Shown here in pieces: positions 1 through 8,716 of a stretch of 64,000 bases of DNA; the first letter of the stretch is position 1, and every line of letters starts with the position of its first letter. Origin of the DNA: DTU072 sp050309775 (GTDB lineage: Bacteria; Bacillota; Clostridia; Christensenellales; DTU072). The translations under genes were made by a program, and so were the position numbers. The stretch spans positions 114,589-178,588 of the forward strand of contig JBNRMV010000001.1 of assembly GCA_050309775.1 (NCBI GenBank), written 5' to 3'. Under the pieces are notes generated by a model that ran no database searches, was not told where the DNA came from, and saw only the letters and a program-made list of their open reading frames with translations.

Positions 1-54
1 TATATAATAGGTATTACAAATATAAGTATGTAAAATTATTGGAGGACATAATAA

Positions 55-1260
55 ATGGCTAAAGCTAAATTTGAAAGAACAAAACCCCATGTGAATGTTG
101 GCACAATCGGCCACGTCGACCATGGCAAAACAACTTTGACTGCCGCTATTACTATGGTATCAGCTGCTGCCGGTTTTGCACAGAGCATCAAGTATGACGA
201 GATTGATAAGGCTCCCGAAGAGAAGGCAAGAGGCATAACGATAAACACATCTCACGTTGAGTATCAGACCGCCAACAGGCACTATGCTCACGTTGACTGC
301 CCCGGACACGCTGACTACGTAAAGAACATGATTACCGGAGCCGCTCAGATGGACGGCGCTATCCTTGTTGTTGCTTCGACAGACGGACCCATGCCCCAAA
401 CGCGTGAGCATATACTGCTTGCCAGACAGGTTGGTGTTCCCTATATCGTAGTATTCATGAACAAGGTTGACCAGGTTGACGACCCCGAGTTGCTTGAACT
501 TGTCGAAATGGAAATAAGAGATTTGCTTTCTCAATACGAGTTCCCCGGCGACGACATTCCAATCATAAAGGGTTCTGCTTTGAAGGCTATGGAAGCCTGC
601 GCAGCCGGCAAGTCCGACAGCCCCGATTGCGATTGCATCCGCGAGTTGCTTGATGCTGTTGACAGCTATATTCCTGCTCCCGAAAGAGACACCGACAAGC
701 CTTTCCTTATGCCTGTCGAAGACGTCTTCACCATCACCGGCCGCGGCACAGTTGCTACCGGCAGAGTTGAGAGAGGTCAAATAAAGATTCAAGACAAAGT
801 CGAAATAGTCGGACTTATGGACAAATCAGTTGAGACCACCGTTACCGGTATCGAAATGTTCCGCAAGTTGCTTGACTTTGCTCAAGCCGGCGACAACATC
901 GGCGCTTTGCTCAGAGGTATTGACCGCAACAACATCGAAAGAGGTCAAGTTCTGGCTAAAGTCGGCTCAATCAAACCCCACACCCACTTCAAAGGTCAAG
1001 TTTATGTCCTTAAGAAAGAAGAGGGCGGCAGACATACCCCGTTCTTTAACGGCTATCGTCCCCAGTTCTATTTCCGTACAACCGACGTTACCGGCTCCAT
1101 TCAGCTTCCTGAAGGCGTCGAAATGGTTATGCCCGGCGACAACATCGATATGGAAATAAAGCTCATCACTCCTATTGCTATGGAGCAGGGACTGCGCTTT
1201 GCTATCCGTGAAGGCGGCCGTACTGTTGGCTCTGGTGTTGTATCCAGCATCCTTGGCTAA
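55..1260 (+). CDS. tuf: Elongation factor Tu
   Basis: Translational GTPase that carries aminoacyl-tRNA to the ribosome in the cytosol. The 401-residue length is normal. The G1 loop GHVDHGKT is at residues 19-26, switch II DCPGH at 81-85, and NKVD follows near 137; domains 2 and 3 run to the C terminus with the expected TGRGTVATGRVERG stretch. The start is the ATG after GGAGG at 41-45. A TATAAT at 3-8 could be a -10 element, but its -35 would lie outside the window. A strong terminator follows directly. Long ORFs on the opposite strand are by-products of biased codons. Confidence 0.99.
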   Translation: MAKAKFERTKPHVNVGTIGHVDHGKTTLTAAITMVSAAAGFAQSIKYDEIDKAPEEKARGITINTSHVEYQTANRHYAHVDCPGHADYVKNMITGAAQMDGAILVVASTDGPMPQTREHILLARQVGVPYIVVFMNKVDQVDDPELLELVEMEIRDLLSQYEFPGDDIPIIKGSALKAMEACAAGKSDSPDCDCIRELLDAVDSYIPAPERDTDKPFLMPVEDVFTITGRGTVATGRVERGQIKIQDKVEIVGLMDKSVETTVTGIEMFRKLLDFAQAGDNIGALLRGIDRNNIERGQVLAKVGSIKPHTHFKGQVYVLKKEEGGRHTPFFNGYRPQFYFRTTDVTGSIQLPEGVEMVMPGDNIDMEIKLITPIAMEQGLRFAIREGGRTVGSGVVSSILG

Positions 1261-1280
1261 TATACAACAATGTATCTCAA

Positions 1281-1312
1281 AAGGTCGGCAGCAGCCGACC
1301 TTTTTTGTTTTT
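1281..1312 (+). terminator. Intrinsic terminator of tuf
   Basis: A 9-bp perfect stem, AAGGTCGGC with GCCGACCTT, encloses the tetraloop AGCA and is followed by a T-rich run at 1301-1312. It lies 20 bases after the tuf stop. Confidence 0.93.
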
Positions 1313-1320
1313 ACAAAATA

Positions 1321-1576
1321 TCTGATTTATGGGTATTCCGCTAAGTATGCATTTAGGGAAGAAAAATAACCGTTAGGGCATGTGGCGATTGGAAGCATAC
1401 CACATCGCTGTGCATGCAACGGGGAAAAAAAAGACCGGGCATGCGGCGAAAATTGAAAAATTCATTTCTGATTGGGGGGTAATGTCGCTAAATACGCGGT
1501 CAGGGAAGAAAACTAGCCCGTTAGGGACGATTGGAAGCATACCGCCAGACATGCGGCGAGAGTTGGAAAGTTGTTG
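1321..1576. repeat. Degenerate tandem repeat, about 146-bp period, filling the tuf-GNAT gap
   Basis: Two diverged copies begin at 1321 and 1467. Shared blocks in the same order are TCTGATT, a CGCTAA block, AGGGAAGAAAA, CCGTTAGGG, CGATTGGAAGCATACC and CATGCGGCGA. Copy 1 has extra bases near 1410-1440. Short ORFs here have no good start or ribosome binding site, and I find no protein that fits. It is the only content of this 334-base gap apart from the tuf terminator. It could be decayed coding sequence or an extragenic repeat family. Confidence 0.75.
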
Positions 1577-1594
1577 TGGAAACAACGGCACGGC

Positions 1595-2095
1595 CTATTT
1601 TTTCAGCGCCGCTGAGATGTCATAAGGCTCATTTGACAGCTCTTTTATGAAAAGCGCTCTGATATAGCCGCGGTCAAATGTCGTCGAATGCACAAAAAAG
1701 TTTTTGCCGTAATAATATCTTGCCAGCTTGAAGTATTTTGTATTGGTGTGCAGTGCAATGGCTTTTACTCCCATTTCTTCGCATTCTTCAATTGCGTATG
1801 CAAGCAATGAGCTGCCTACACCCGTTCCGCTTTCTTCCGGAGAAACGGCAAAACGGTAAATGTATGCCAAGTCGTCTGTCAATTTTTCAATTCTTATGCA
1901 GCCGATAATGGCGCCATGTCGGACTGCCGCAAGCACGGTATTGTTTGTTATGTCATTTATGACATCTTGTTCTGTCTCGTTCAGCGCGGATACCGCCACG
2001 CTGTCTTGCAGCTGTTCCTTGTACTGGCGGAAAGCCAGCAGGGTGAGGGTGTTTATTTCCTTGGCTTGTGATAATTTTGCGGGAATTATTTTCAT
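1595..2095 (-). CDS. GNAT N-acetyltransferase, candidate short N-acetylglutamate synthase
   Basis: A 166-residue single-domain GNAT protein. The acetyl-CoA loop is seen as VSPEESGTGVGSSLL near residues 84-98, followed by the usual helix and a C-terminal HTNTKYFKLARYYYGKNFF segment. It is the third gene of a minus-strand run argC-argB-GNAT and starts 7 bases after the argB stop, so it is probably translationally coupled. Short GNAT-type N-acetylglutamate synthases of about this size are known in other bacteria lacking classical argA. Next to argB and argC, and with no argA or argJ in the window, that role is the best guess. The family assignment is firm; the substrate is inference. Confidence 0.8.
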   Translation of the reverse strand: MKIIPAKLSQAKEINTLTLLAFRQYKEQLQDSVAVSALNETEQDVINDITNNTVLAAVRHGAIIGCIRIEKLTDDLAYIYRFAVSPEESGTGVGSSLLAYAIEECEEMGVKAIALHTNTKYFKLARYYYGKNFFVHSTTFDRGYIRALFIKELSNEPYDISAALKK

Positions 2096-2102
2096 GACAT
2101 AC

Positions 2103-2963
2103 CTATTTTGTAATCATTGTGCCTATGCCGGAATCGGTAAAGATTTCTAACATGACCGGGTGGGGAATGTTGCCGTTTATGATATGTACGCAGTTTATGC
2201 CGTTTTCAACTCCTTGAATGCAGGCATTGACCTTGGGAATCATGCCCCCGTCAATACCGCCCTCGGCAATCATTTTTTGCAGTTCTGCTGCGGAAGCAAA
2301 ATTCAGCAGAGTACTCTTATCATTTTTGTCGGTAAATACGCCGTCAATATCCGTAAGATAAATGAGCTTTTCTGCGCGCAACGCAACGGCTATCTCTGCG
2401 GCGGCTGTGTCGGCGTTTATGTTATAGCTGTTTCCTTGCCCGTCTGTTCCTACGGGCGCAATGATGGGTATAAATTCGTCGCTGATTAGCAATTCAAGCA
2501 GTTTTGCGTTGATTTTTTTGATGCTGCCGACATATCCCAAATCAAAACCGTCGGCGGCGCTCATTTTTTCTACTTCAATAAGGTTTGCGTCTTTGCCGCA
2601 AATGCCCAAAGCCTTGACACCCAAAGTGTTCATCTTTGCCGTTATGTCCTTGTTTAATTTGCCGCAAAGCACCATTTGGACAACTTCGATTGCTTCTTTG
2701 GAGGTGACGCGCAAGCCGCCGTGAAAAGTTGATGATATATCAAGCCTTTTTAGATATTGGTTAATTTCCGGTCCGCCGCCATGAACAAGTATGGGATTTA
2801 CTCCGACAATTTTCAGCATTGCCACATCTTCAAGAATGGTATGCTCATTGGAAATATTCATGGCATTTCCGCCGTATTTTATGACGACGGTCTTTCCTGC
2901 CAGCTTGTGAATATAAGGCAGCGCCTCTGCAAGTATGTTGGCTTTTTCTATTAGTTTATCCAT
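2103..2963 (-). CDS. argB: Acetylglutamate kinase
   Basis: Catalyses the second step of arginine synthesis, ATP plus N-acetylglutamate to N-acetylglutamyl phosphate, in the cytosol. The protein has 286 residues, the usual size. KYGGNAM near residue 30 supplies the phosphate-binding lysine, LVHGGGPEINQYL near 60 is the glycine loop of the amino-acid kinase fold, and YLTDIDGVFTD near 200 and GGIDGGMIPKV near 235 are the ATP-side motifs. Its ATG lies one base after the argC stop, so the two are translated from one message. Confidence 0.96.
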   Translation of the reverse strand: MDKLIEKANILAEALPYIHKLAGKTVVIKYGGNAMNISNEHTILEDVAMLKIVGVNPILVHGGGPEINQYLKRLDISSTFHGGLRVTSKEAIEVVQMVLCGKLNKDITAKMNTLGVKALGICGKDANLIEVEKMSAADGFDLGYVGSIKKINAKLLELLISDEFIPIIAPVGTDGQGNSYNINADTAAAEIAVALRAEKLIYLTDIDGVFTDKNDKSTLLNFASAAELQKMIAEGGIDGGMIPKVNACIQGVENGINCVHIINGNIPHPVMLEIFTDSGIGTMITK

Positions 2964-2964
2964 T

Positions 2965-4002
2965 TTATATGTACCTCGCTACAAAGTTCAGCCCCACCGT
3001 TTGGTCCAGTCCAAACATTATATTCATGTTTTGTACGGCTTGACCGCTTGCGCCCTTTACCAAATTGTCAAGACAGGATACTACGATAAGACGGTTGAGC
3101 CGTTTGTCTTTTATGAACCCTATTTGAATATTGTTGCTGCCGGCAACATTTTTTATTTCGGGCAGCTTGTTTTCGGGCAGTATCTGCACAAAAGGCTGGT
3201 TTTTATAAAAGTCGTTATAAATTGCCGCAATATCGGCATCAAAATCTGTTAATTCGCAATAGATTGTCGACAAAATGCCGCGCTTTATGGGCAAAAGATG
3301 CGGTGAAAAACTCAAAGCAATATTCTGTCCGTATGCTTCGGAAAGCCTTTCCTCAATCTCTGAAGTGTGGCGATGGTTTGTAAGAGAATATGCCTTGAAG
3401 TTTTCGGCGGATTCGGTCATTATGTAATCTATGGCCGCTTTTCTCCCTGCGCCGCTAATGCCGCTTTTTGCGTCAATAATGATATTGTTGCCGCTTATTG
3501 CCTCTTTTTGCAACAAGGGATAAAGCGCCATAATTGAGCAGGTGGTGTAGCAGCCGGGGTTTGCCACCAAGGCTGCTTTCTTGATATCATCTTTGTAAAT
3601 TTCGCAAAGTCCATATACGCAGTACGCAGCAAGGTCGGGTCGGGGGTGCGCTATTTTGTATACCGCATTGTATTTTTGTATGTCCTTGTATCGAAAATCT
3701 GCGCTCAAATCAACAACCTTGATGCCTGCGTCAAAAAACTTGCCTGCCATAACTGCGCTTTCACCGTGAGGCAACGCCAAAAAGACAATGTCGCTGCCCT
3801 TTGCTATTTCTTCAAAACTGTCATTTGAAAAACATTTGTCTACCTTGCCCAGCAACGAGGGATAAAGCTCCGATATCGGTCTGCCGTCATTTGAACGGGA
3901 GATAAGTTTGTTCAGCGTGACATTCGGGTGGTTTGCCAGAATGTTCATAAGCTCAAGACCCGTATAGCCGTTTGCTCCGACTATGCTTGCATTTATATTC
4001 AT
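2965..4002 (-). CDS. argC: N-acetyl-gamma-glutamyl-phosphate reductase
   Basis: NADPH-dependent third step of arginine synthesis. It has 345 residues. The N-terminal Rossmann motif is GANGYTGLELMNIL at 9-22. The catalytic cysteine sits in NPGCYTT near residue 150, and HRHTSEIEE and FSPHLLPIKRGI are the conserved substrate-domain segments. It is the first gene of the arginine run and has its own promoter overlapping a palindrome upstream. Confidence 0.96.
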   Translation of the reverse strand: MNINASIVGANGYTGLELMNILANHPNVTLNKLISRSNDGRPISELYPSLLGKVDKCFSNDSFEEIAKGSDIVFLALPHGESAVMAGKFFDAGIKVVDLSADFRYKDIQKYNAVYKIAHPRPDLAAYCVYGLCEIYKDDIKKAALVANPGCYTTCSIMALYPLLQKEAISGNNIIIDAKSGISGAGRKAAIDYIMTESAENFKAYSLTNHRHTSEIEERLSEAYGQNIALSFSPHLLPIKRGILSTIYCELTDFDADIAAIYNDFYKNQPFVQILPENKLPEIKNVAGSNNIQIGFIKDKRLNRLIVVSCLDNLVKGASGQAVQNMNIMFGLDQTVGLNFVARYI

Positions 4003-4024
4003 TATTCACCTCTTATATCTATCA

Positions 4025-4065
4025 ATTATACAAAAAATGCAAATTATATGCAAGTATTTTGCATA
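4025..4065 (-). promoter_or_regulatory. argC promoter with palindromic operator candidate
   Basis: On the minus strand TTGCAT (4053-4048) and TATAAT (4030-4025) are separated by 17 bases. A perfect inverted repeat with 7-base arms, TATGCAA and TTGCATA, separated by 5 bases covers 4047-4065 and overlaps the -35. The size fits a repressor dimer site. The arms differ from the usual ArgR box core (GAAT, ATTC), so the regulator is not certain. Confidence 0.7.
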
Positions 4066-4077
4066 TAAATACAAACA

Positions 4078-4668
4078 TCATCGCAGCGAAAAGATACAGC
4101 CGCAGTAGGATTGACGATAGAGATTGAATTGTCGGCTGAGTTCTATGCTGCGCAAATAACCGCCGCCCTTTTTGAAATCTGAAAACAAGAATGCAATGTC
4201 ATAAATTTTTGAAAGCTCGCTGCCTATTTGGTTGATGAGCTGCGCATTCTTTAGCGGACTGACGGAAAGCGTCGTAGTAAAGAAATCAAAGCCGTTTGCG
4301 GCGGCATACTGAGCGGCTTTTTCCATGCGCATTCTTATACATATATTGCAACGCTCTCCGCCCTCAGGCGCACTTTCCAAACCTTTTGTGTTTTTTGCAA
4401 AATCATCAGGGCTGTAATCTTCTTCAATTATATTTATGCCGCCCATTTCGGCAATCAGCCGTTTTTGTTCGGCAAGCCTTTTGTAATACTCCTCTGTCGT
4501 GTCAATGTTCGGATTGTAATAATATACGGTGATTTCAAAATGCTTTTTGAGCAACTCCAGACAAGAACTGCTACAAGGAGCACAACAGCTGTGCAGCAGC
4601 AATTTCGGACGGAAAGTCAGCCCATCGAAAATTTTATTCATTTCCTTTTGATAATTGATTTTTATCAT
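4078..4668 (-). CDS. queH: Epoxyqueuosine reductase QueH
   Basis: Cobalamin-independent enzyme of the last step of queuosine synthesis in tRNA. The 196-residue protein has the QueH cysteine set: LLLHSCCAPCSS at residues 23-34, ERCNICIRMRM in the middle, and SYCGC at the end, which bind iron-sulfur and metal centres in this family. The start at 4668 matches the usual INYQKE opening of the family, but no ribosome binding site precedes it. An extended -10 element sits 6 bases upstream, so the message may be leaderless. A second ATG at 4641, after AAAGGAA, is an alternative start. Confidence 0.93.
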   Translation of the reverse strand: MIKINYQKEMNKIFDGLTFRPKLLLHSCCAPCSSSCLELLKKHFEITVYYYNPNIDTTEEYYKRLAEQKRLIAEMGGINIIEEDYSPDDFAKNTKGLESAPEGGERCNICIRMRMEKAAQYAAANGFDFFTTTLSVSPLKNAQLINQIGSELSKIYDIAFLFSDFKKGGGYLRSIELSRQFNLYRQSYCGCIFSLR

Positions 4669-4674
4669 ATAGTA

Positions 4675-4701
4675 AGTATAACATAAAATTCATTAAAGCA
4701 A
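4675..4701 (-). promoter_or_regulatory. queH promoter candidate, extended -10
   Basis: On the minus strand TGTTATACT gives a TG-extended -10 at 4680-4675, with a weak TTGCTT at 4701-4696 and a 15-base spacer. The expected transcription start is at or within a base of the A of the queH ATG at 4668. Confidence 0.5.
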
Positions 4702-4726
4702 GGTTTTTCTTGATAGAATCCTTTAA

Positions 4727-4755
4727 TTGTGTTTTTATCTTAAATGGTATATAAT
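4727..4755 (+). promoter_or_regulatory. Promoter of the 4781 lipoprotein gene
   Basis: TTGTGT at 4727-4732 and TATAAT at 4750-4755 are 17 bases apart, divergent from the queH promoter. Confidence 0.7.
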
Positions 4756-4780
4756 AATATAAGTATAGAAAGAGAGTAGA

Positions 4781-5191
4781 ATGAATAAAAAGAAAATAAT
4801 AACAATTATTTGCCTGTTGCTTGTGGCAATTCTTTTGGTGTCATGTACTTATGGCAGCTATGTCACCAAGCGCGCATATAAGCAGTTTTCTTCACAAAGA
4901 ATGTATATGCGGTATGAGAGTTTTTCCGGTCACCTGTCCAGAAAAGTACGTATTCCGGCAGGTGAAATGTTTGTGATAACTATCACTACACAGACCAACT
5001 CAGGCAGTCTTACCGTGCAAGTGCTTGACGAAAACGACGCTGTTTTGGTATCCCAGGATACAAAAACAACCGATAAAGCCGCATATGATATTCCTGCAAG
5101 ACAAGACAAAGCAGTGTATAAAATTAAGGTAGAGGGCAAGCACGGAGGAAGTTTTGATATAATCTGGGCAACGGAAAAAATGCAGCAATAA
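4781..5191 (+). CDS. Small lipoprotein of unknown function
   Basis: A 136-residue protein with a lipoprotein signal: charged MNKKK, a hydrophobic stretch, and the lipobox LVSC ending at Cys22. The mature part is short and beta-rich (RIPAGEMFVITITTQTNSGSL, then an Asp/Lys-rich stretch), resembling small carbohydrate-binding or pre-peptidase C-terminal-like beta domains, but I do not recognise it securely. It should be anchored on the outer face of the membrane. AGAGAG at 4769-4774 serves as the ribosome binding site. The HAD gene follows 39 bases later. Confidence 0.85.
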   Translation: MNKKKIITIICLLLVAILLVSCTYGSYVTKRAYKQFSSQRMYMRYESFSGHLSRKVRIPAGEMFVITITTQTNSGSLTVQVLDENDAVLVSQDTKTTDKAAYDIPARQDKAVYKIKVEGKHGGSFDIIWATEKMQQ

Positions 5192-5230
5192 ATAAAATTG
5201 ACAACAAGAAATGATATCTTAAGGGGTAAT

Positions 5231-6109
5231 ATGAATTTAAGTTATAAAGCAAAATTTGAAGATATGGAAAAGAGGGGCTGTCCTGTGGTGGCTCTGTGCT
5301 ATGATTTTGACAAAACGCTGTCACCCAGAGATATGCAGGAATACGGCTTTATTGAGCGGCTGGGAATGACGCCGGACGAATTCTGGAGTTTGTCAAACAA
5401 TCTGGTTGAGAATCGGGGCATGGATATGATTATGGCATATATGCATACGATGATTTTTGAGGCAAAAAAGCGCAATATTGACATAACCATGCAAGATATG
5501 CGCGATTTAGGCAAAAAAATAACATTGTTTAAGGGCGTTGAGGATTGGTTTGACCGCATAAACGACTTTGGCGTAAAGAACGGAGTAATTACCGAACATT
5601 ATATAATATCTTCGGGATTGGAGGAAATAATAGGCGGTATATCCATTGCCAACGAGTTCAAGAGGATATACGCGTCCAGCTTTTTTTACGATGAGTCGGG
5701 CAAGGCGATTTGGCCGAGAAAAGCCGTGAATTCCACCTCAAAAACACAATATTTGTTCAGAATAAACAAGAGTACCGACGATGTAAATGTGTATATGCCG
5801 GACGAGTTGAGGCGTGTGCCTTTTACTCACTTCATATATATAGGCGACAGCATGACGGACATTCCTTGCATGCGTCTCATAAAGTCTTATGGAGGCAATT
5901 CCGTCGGGGTCTTTAATCCCGAAGACGAAGACGCCAACAAGCTGGTAAAAAGGCTGTTGCTTGAGGGACGCATAAACTATTATGCTCCGACGGATTATAC
6001 AAAGGGTAGCAGCATAGAGGATATTATTCACAAAATTATTTTAGACATAAAAACAAGGCATGATTTGTTGAGAATAACCCGCAACCAAAAGGCTGACACG
6101 ACAAACTGA
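5231..6109 (+). CDS. HAD-family phosphatase
   Basis: Predicted cytosolic phosphomonoesterase of the haloacid dehalogenase superfamily, 292 residues from the ATG at 5231 behind AAGGGG. An upstream TTG at 5198 is in frame but has no ribosome binding site. Motif I is CYDFDKTLSP (nucleophile first Asp of DFD), motif II is around IISSG, and motif IV is IGDSMTDIPCM. The long helical insert after motif I suggests a C1-type cap. The substrate is not evident. It lies between a lipoprotein gene and an ABC exporter operon with its own promoter, so it gives no strong context. Confidence 0.88.
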   Translation: MNLSYKAKFEDMEKRGCPVVALCYDFDKTLSPRDMQEYGFIERLGMTPDEFWSLSNNLVENRGMDMIMAYMHTMIFEAKKRNIDITMQDMRDLGKKITLFKGVEDWFDRINDFGVKNGVITEHYIISSGLEEIIGGISIANEFKRIYASSFFYDESGKAIWPRKAVNSTSKTQYLFRINKSTDDVNVYMPDELRRVPFTHFIYIGDSMTDIPCMRLIKSYGGNSVGVFNPEDEDANKLVKRLLLEGRINYYAPTDYTKGSSIEDIIHKIILDIKTRHDLLRITRNQKADTTN

Positions 6110-6166
6110 CAGTTTTGTCAAAATTTCGTAAAAATTAGACAAAGATTCTGGCAAGTATAAACATTG

Positions 6167-6195
6167 TTGACAGTAAAACTGCGCAATGTTATAAT
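6167..6195 (+). promoter_or_regulatory. Consensus promoter of the ABC exporter/surface protein run
   Basis: TTGACA at 6167-6172 and TATAAT at 6190-6195 with 17 bases between them and a TG extension: a full consensus site. The nearest downstream start is 6246. Confidence 0.88.
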
Positions 6196-6245
6196 GGTTT
6201 ATATAATAATAAGGAAACGGGGGGCTTTGACCCACAAGGATATAA

Positions 6246-7013
6246 ATGCTTGAAATAAATAATTTACATAAAAAGTATCTGCGTAGTGACAGATATGCTG
6301 TTGAAGATTTAAGTTTAAGTTTGAAAGAAGGGGAGGTGTTCGGCTTTCTTGGCATGAACGGAGCCGGAAAGTCCACCACAATAAAATGCCTGACAGGTAT
6401 TTATCCTTTCAATAGCGGCAAAATAAAAATTTGCGGTCATGACATCGCAAAAGACCCCATAAACGCAAAGCTGAATATGGGCTATGTTCCGGACAACCAT
6501 TCCGTATACGAGAAGTTTACGGGCAGAGAGTATGTCAATTACATAGCGGACCTTTACAGAGTTGACAAAGCTCAAAGAGAGGAGCAGCTCAATAAGTTCG
6601 CAAAACTCTTTCGCCTAACCCATGCTCTTGACAGCCAAATCAAGTCATATTCGCATGGCATGAAACAAAAAATTTGCATAATAGCCGCCTTGATACACTC
6701 ACCAAAACTTTGGGTGCTGGACGAGCCTATGATGGGACTTGACCCGCAATCAATGGTTGAGATTATCAAATATATGAGGATACACTGCGAAAAAGGCAAT
6801 ACGGTTTTTTTCTCCTCGCACAATCTTGACCTAGTCGCCAAGCTGTGTGACAGGGCAGCCATTATAAATGCAGGCAAACTGCATTGCATAATAGACCTCC
6901 ACGAACCGGGCAACAAAGAAGCGCTGGAAGAAAACTTTTTGCGCATAACCGGCTATGGGGAAGACGAAGGGGGAGATTCGGAAGCCATTGCAACCGCAAG
7001 GGAGGGTGACTGA
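6246..7013 (+). CDS. ABC transporter ATP-binding protein
   Basis: ATPase subunit of an ABC-2-type exporter, 255 residues. Walker A GMNGAGKSTT is at 36-45, the signature is SYSHGMKQK near 137, and Walker B with the catalytic Glu is LWVLDEPMMGLD near 160. The switch histidine is in FFSSHNLD. The divergent signature SHGMK is common in this export subfamily. It uses AAGGA at 6236-6240. The permease starts 3 bases after its stop, so the two are partners. The substrate is not shown by the sequence. Confidence 0.95.
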   Translation: MLEINNLHKKYLRSDRYAVEDLSLSLKEGEVFGFLGMNGAGKSTTIKCLTGIYPFNSGKIKICGHDIAKDPINAKLNMGYVPDNHSVYEKFTGREYVNYIADLYRVDKAQREEQLNKFAKLFRLTHALDSQIKSYSHGMKQKICIIAALIHSPKLWVLDEPMMGLDPQSMVEIIKYMRIHCEKGNTVFFSSHNLDLVAKLCDRAAIINAGKLHCIIDLHEPGNKEALEENFLRITGYGEDEGGDSEAIATAREGD

Positions 7014-7015
7014 CG

Positions 7016-8707
7016 ATGCATAATGTACTGACCCTCATCAAAATGGAATTCATAAACCGTTTTGGCAAGGTTGACATAAAAGACACAAAAGCCATTGCCA
7101 AGGGCGTTTTTTCCTTAATCTTTTCTATTGCGCTGTTTGCCTTTGTTTACTGGGCAGCCAATGTGCTTTTCAGCATGTTCGACAAAGCAGGGCTGGCATA
7201 TGAAGTGCTGGTGCTTTTTTTTACCGTTGTCTTTGTTTTTTTGCTGTTCACAAACATAAGTTCCACCATCAAAGTGCTTTATTATAAAGGTGACAACGAA
7301 ATACTCATGCGTTTTCCCGTTGCCGGCTGGGAAGTGTTCTGGGCAAAGACAATTTATTTGCTGATTTCCCAACTGGTCATTACTTCGCTGATACTCATAC
7401 CTTTTCTTGTTGCTTACGGCAATGTTGTGTCTGCCGGCGGCATGTTTTTCGGCGCCATACCCTTTGTCATGATTTTCATGGTGCTGATACCTTTCTTTCT
7501 CTCAAACATACTTGCCATACCTTTTATGCACATCAGCAATTCAATCAGGTACAAGTTCGGCACAATAATAATTGCTCTTGCAGTGTTTATGACGGCAATA
7601 TTTTTTATTTACACGCTGCTTTTTGAAAAAGCCGTAATATATTTGCGTGACGAGCAGACTTTTTCGGTTTTTGACGACAACACCGTCATGCTTATCAGCA
7701 ACATGATAAAATATTTTATACCGACAAAATATTTTGCCGGCATGATGACGGGTGAATTTGAGGTAACGAGAATAATAAACAGAGAAACCATTGTGGCTAC
7801 GGTGGGCGACAACAGAGCGCTTAGTTTCTCGGCTATCATAATTTTGTTTGAACTGGCAACAATCGGGTCATTCTTAGTGATAAAATTCCTTTATCAAAAG
7901 ACTTTGCTTTTAAACATAGAAATAGAGGGTTGCGCATTTACCAAAGTGACCAAAAACAAAGTCTTGCCGATTTTCCGAACGCTGTTCCGAAAAGAGTTTA
8001 TACAAGTGTTCCGTTCGGTTAATTATTCATTTCAATATTTTGTATTGGCATGTTCCATGCCGGTTATGGTATTTTTCTGCAATCGCATAGCCATCAGCAT
8101 AGGGCTGAACGACATCGGCAACAAAATAGTGCCGGGGCTGACCTTGCTTATTATGCTGATTTTTAATACCGTAATCATTTCGTTCTCTGCTTCATCCATA
8201 ACAAGGGAGGGCGCAAACTTCTACCACACAAAGGTTATGCCCGTTTCCATTAAGACGCAGCTTGCGGTGAAGTTCGTCATGTATTTTTTGGTGTCTTTCA
8301 TAGCCAATACGGTGACAATCGCCATAATCATTTTCTCCAAACAAATGGTTGTTGACGGCTCCGGCATGGACTACATAAAGCCTCTTGCTATTTATGCGGT
8401 GTCATTGTTGCTTTCCGTAGGGCTGACGCTCTATTCTATGAAAATAGACATAATCCGTCCGAGATTTAATCTTGGCGGCGACGGCGAATTGGTCAGCAAC
8501 AACATTAACACTACGCACTCGGTCATTGTCGGGTTGATTATTGCATTGGTTTTCGGAGTGACGGGCATGCTTATGCCTTATGTTTTCGGTGACCTAGGAT
8601 TAAGAATAATGTTCTATGTCCTGCTTTGCGGCGCTGCGCTGTTTTTTGTATTTTCATTGCTGTTTTATTTCATAAAACTAAAAGCCGCATATAATAAGAT
8701 TGTGTAG
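7016..8707 (+). CDS. ABC transporter permease
   Basis: A 563-residue membrane protein with about 12 hydrophobic segments in two halves separated by cytosolic stretches near residues 225-300. It partners the ATPase just upstream and resembles large permeases of bacterial export systems (YtrF/ABC-2-like halves fused). It starts with ATG three bases after the ATPase stop, behind GGGAGGG. Followed after 9 bases by a secreted Ig-like protein, it may export or energise something for that surface protein, but this is only a neighbourhood argument. Confidence 0.9.
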   Translation: MHNVLTLIKMEFINRFGKVDIKDTKAIAKGVFSLIFSIALFAFVYWAANVLFSMFDKAGLAYEVLVLFFTVVFVFLLFTNISSTIKVLYYKGDNEILMRFPVAGWEVFWAKTIYLLISQLVITSLILIPFLVAYGNVVSAGGMFFGAIPFVMIFMVLIPFFLSNILAIPFMHISNSIRYKFGTIIIALAVFMTAIFFIYTLLFEKAVIYLRDEQTFSVFDDNTVMLISNMIKYFIPTKYFAGMMTGEFEVTRIINRETIVATVGDNRALSFSAIIILFELATIGSFLVIKFLYQKTLLLNIEIEGCAFTKVTKNKVLPIFRTLFRKEFIQVFRSVNYSFQYFVLACSMPVMVFFCNRIAISIGLNDIGNKIVPGLTLLIMLIFNTVIISFSASSITREGANFYHTKVMPVSIKTQLAVKFVMYFLVSFIANTVTIAIIIFSKQMVVDGSGMDYIKPLAIYAVSLLLSVGLTLYSMKIDIIRPRFNLGGDGELVSNNINTTHSVIVGLIIALVFGVTGMLMPYVFGDLGLRIMFYVLLCGAALFFVFSLLFYFIKLKAAYNKIV

Positions 8708-8716
8708 AGGGAGCAT

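Noticed and set aside
160..792. 210-codon open frame on the minus strand inside tuf
   Set aside because: It mirrors the highly biased tuf codons, has no ribosome binding site and no recognisable protein pattern.
1175..1369. 64-codon frame across the tuf end and terminator
   Set aside because: It runs through the tuf terminator and repeat with no start signal.
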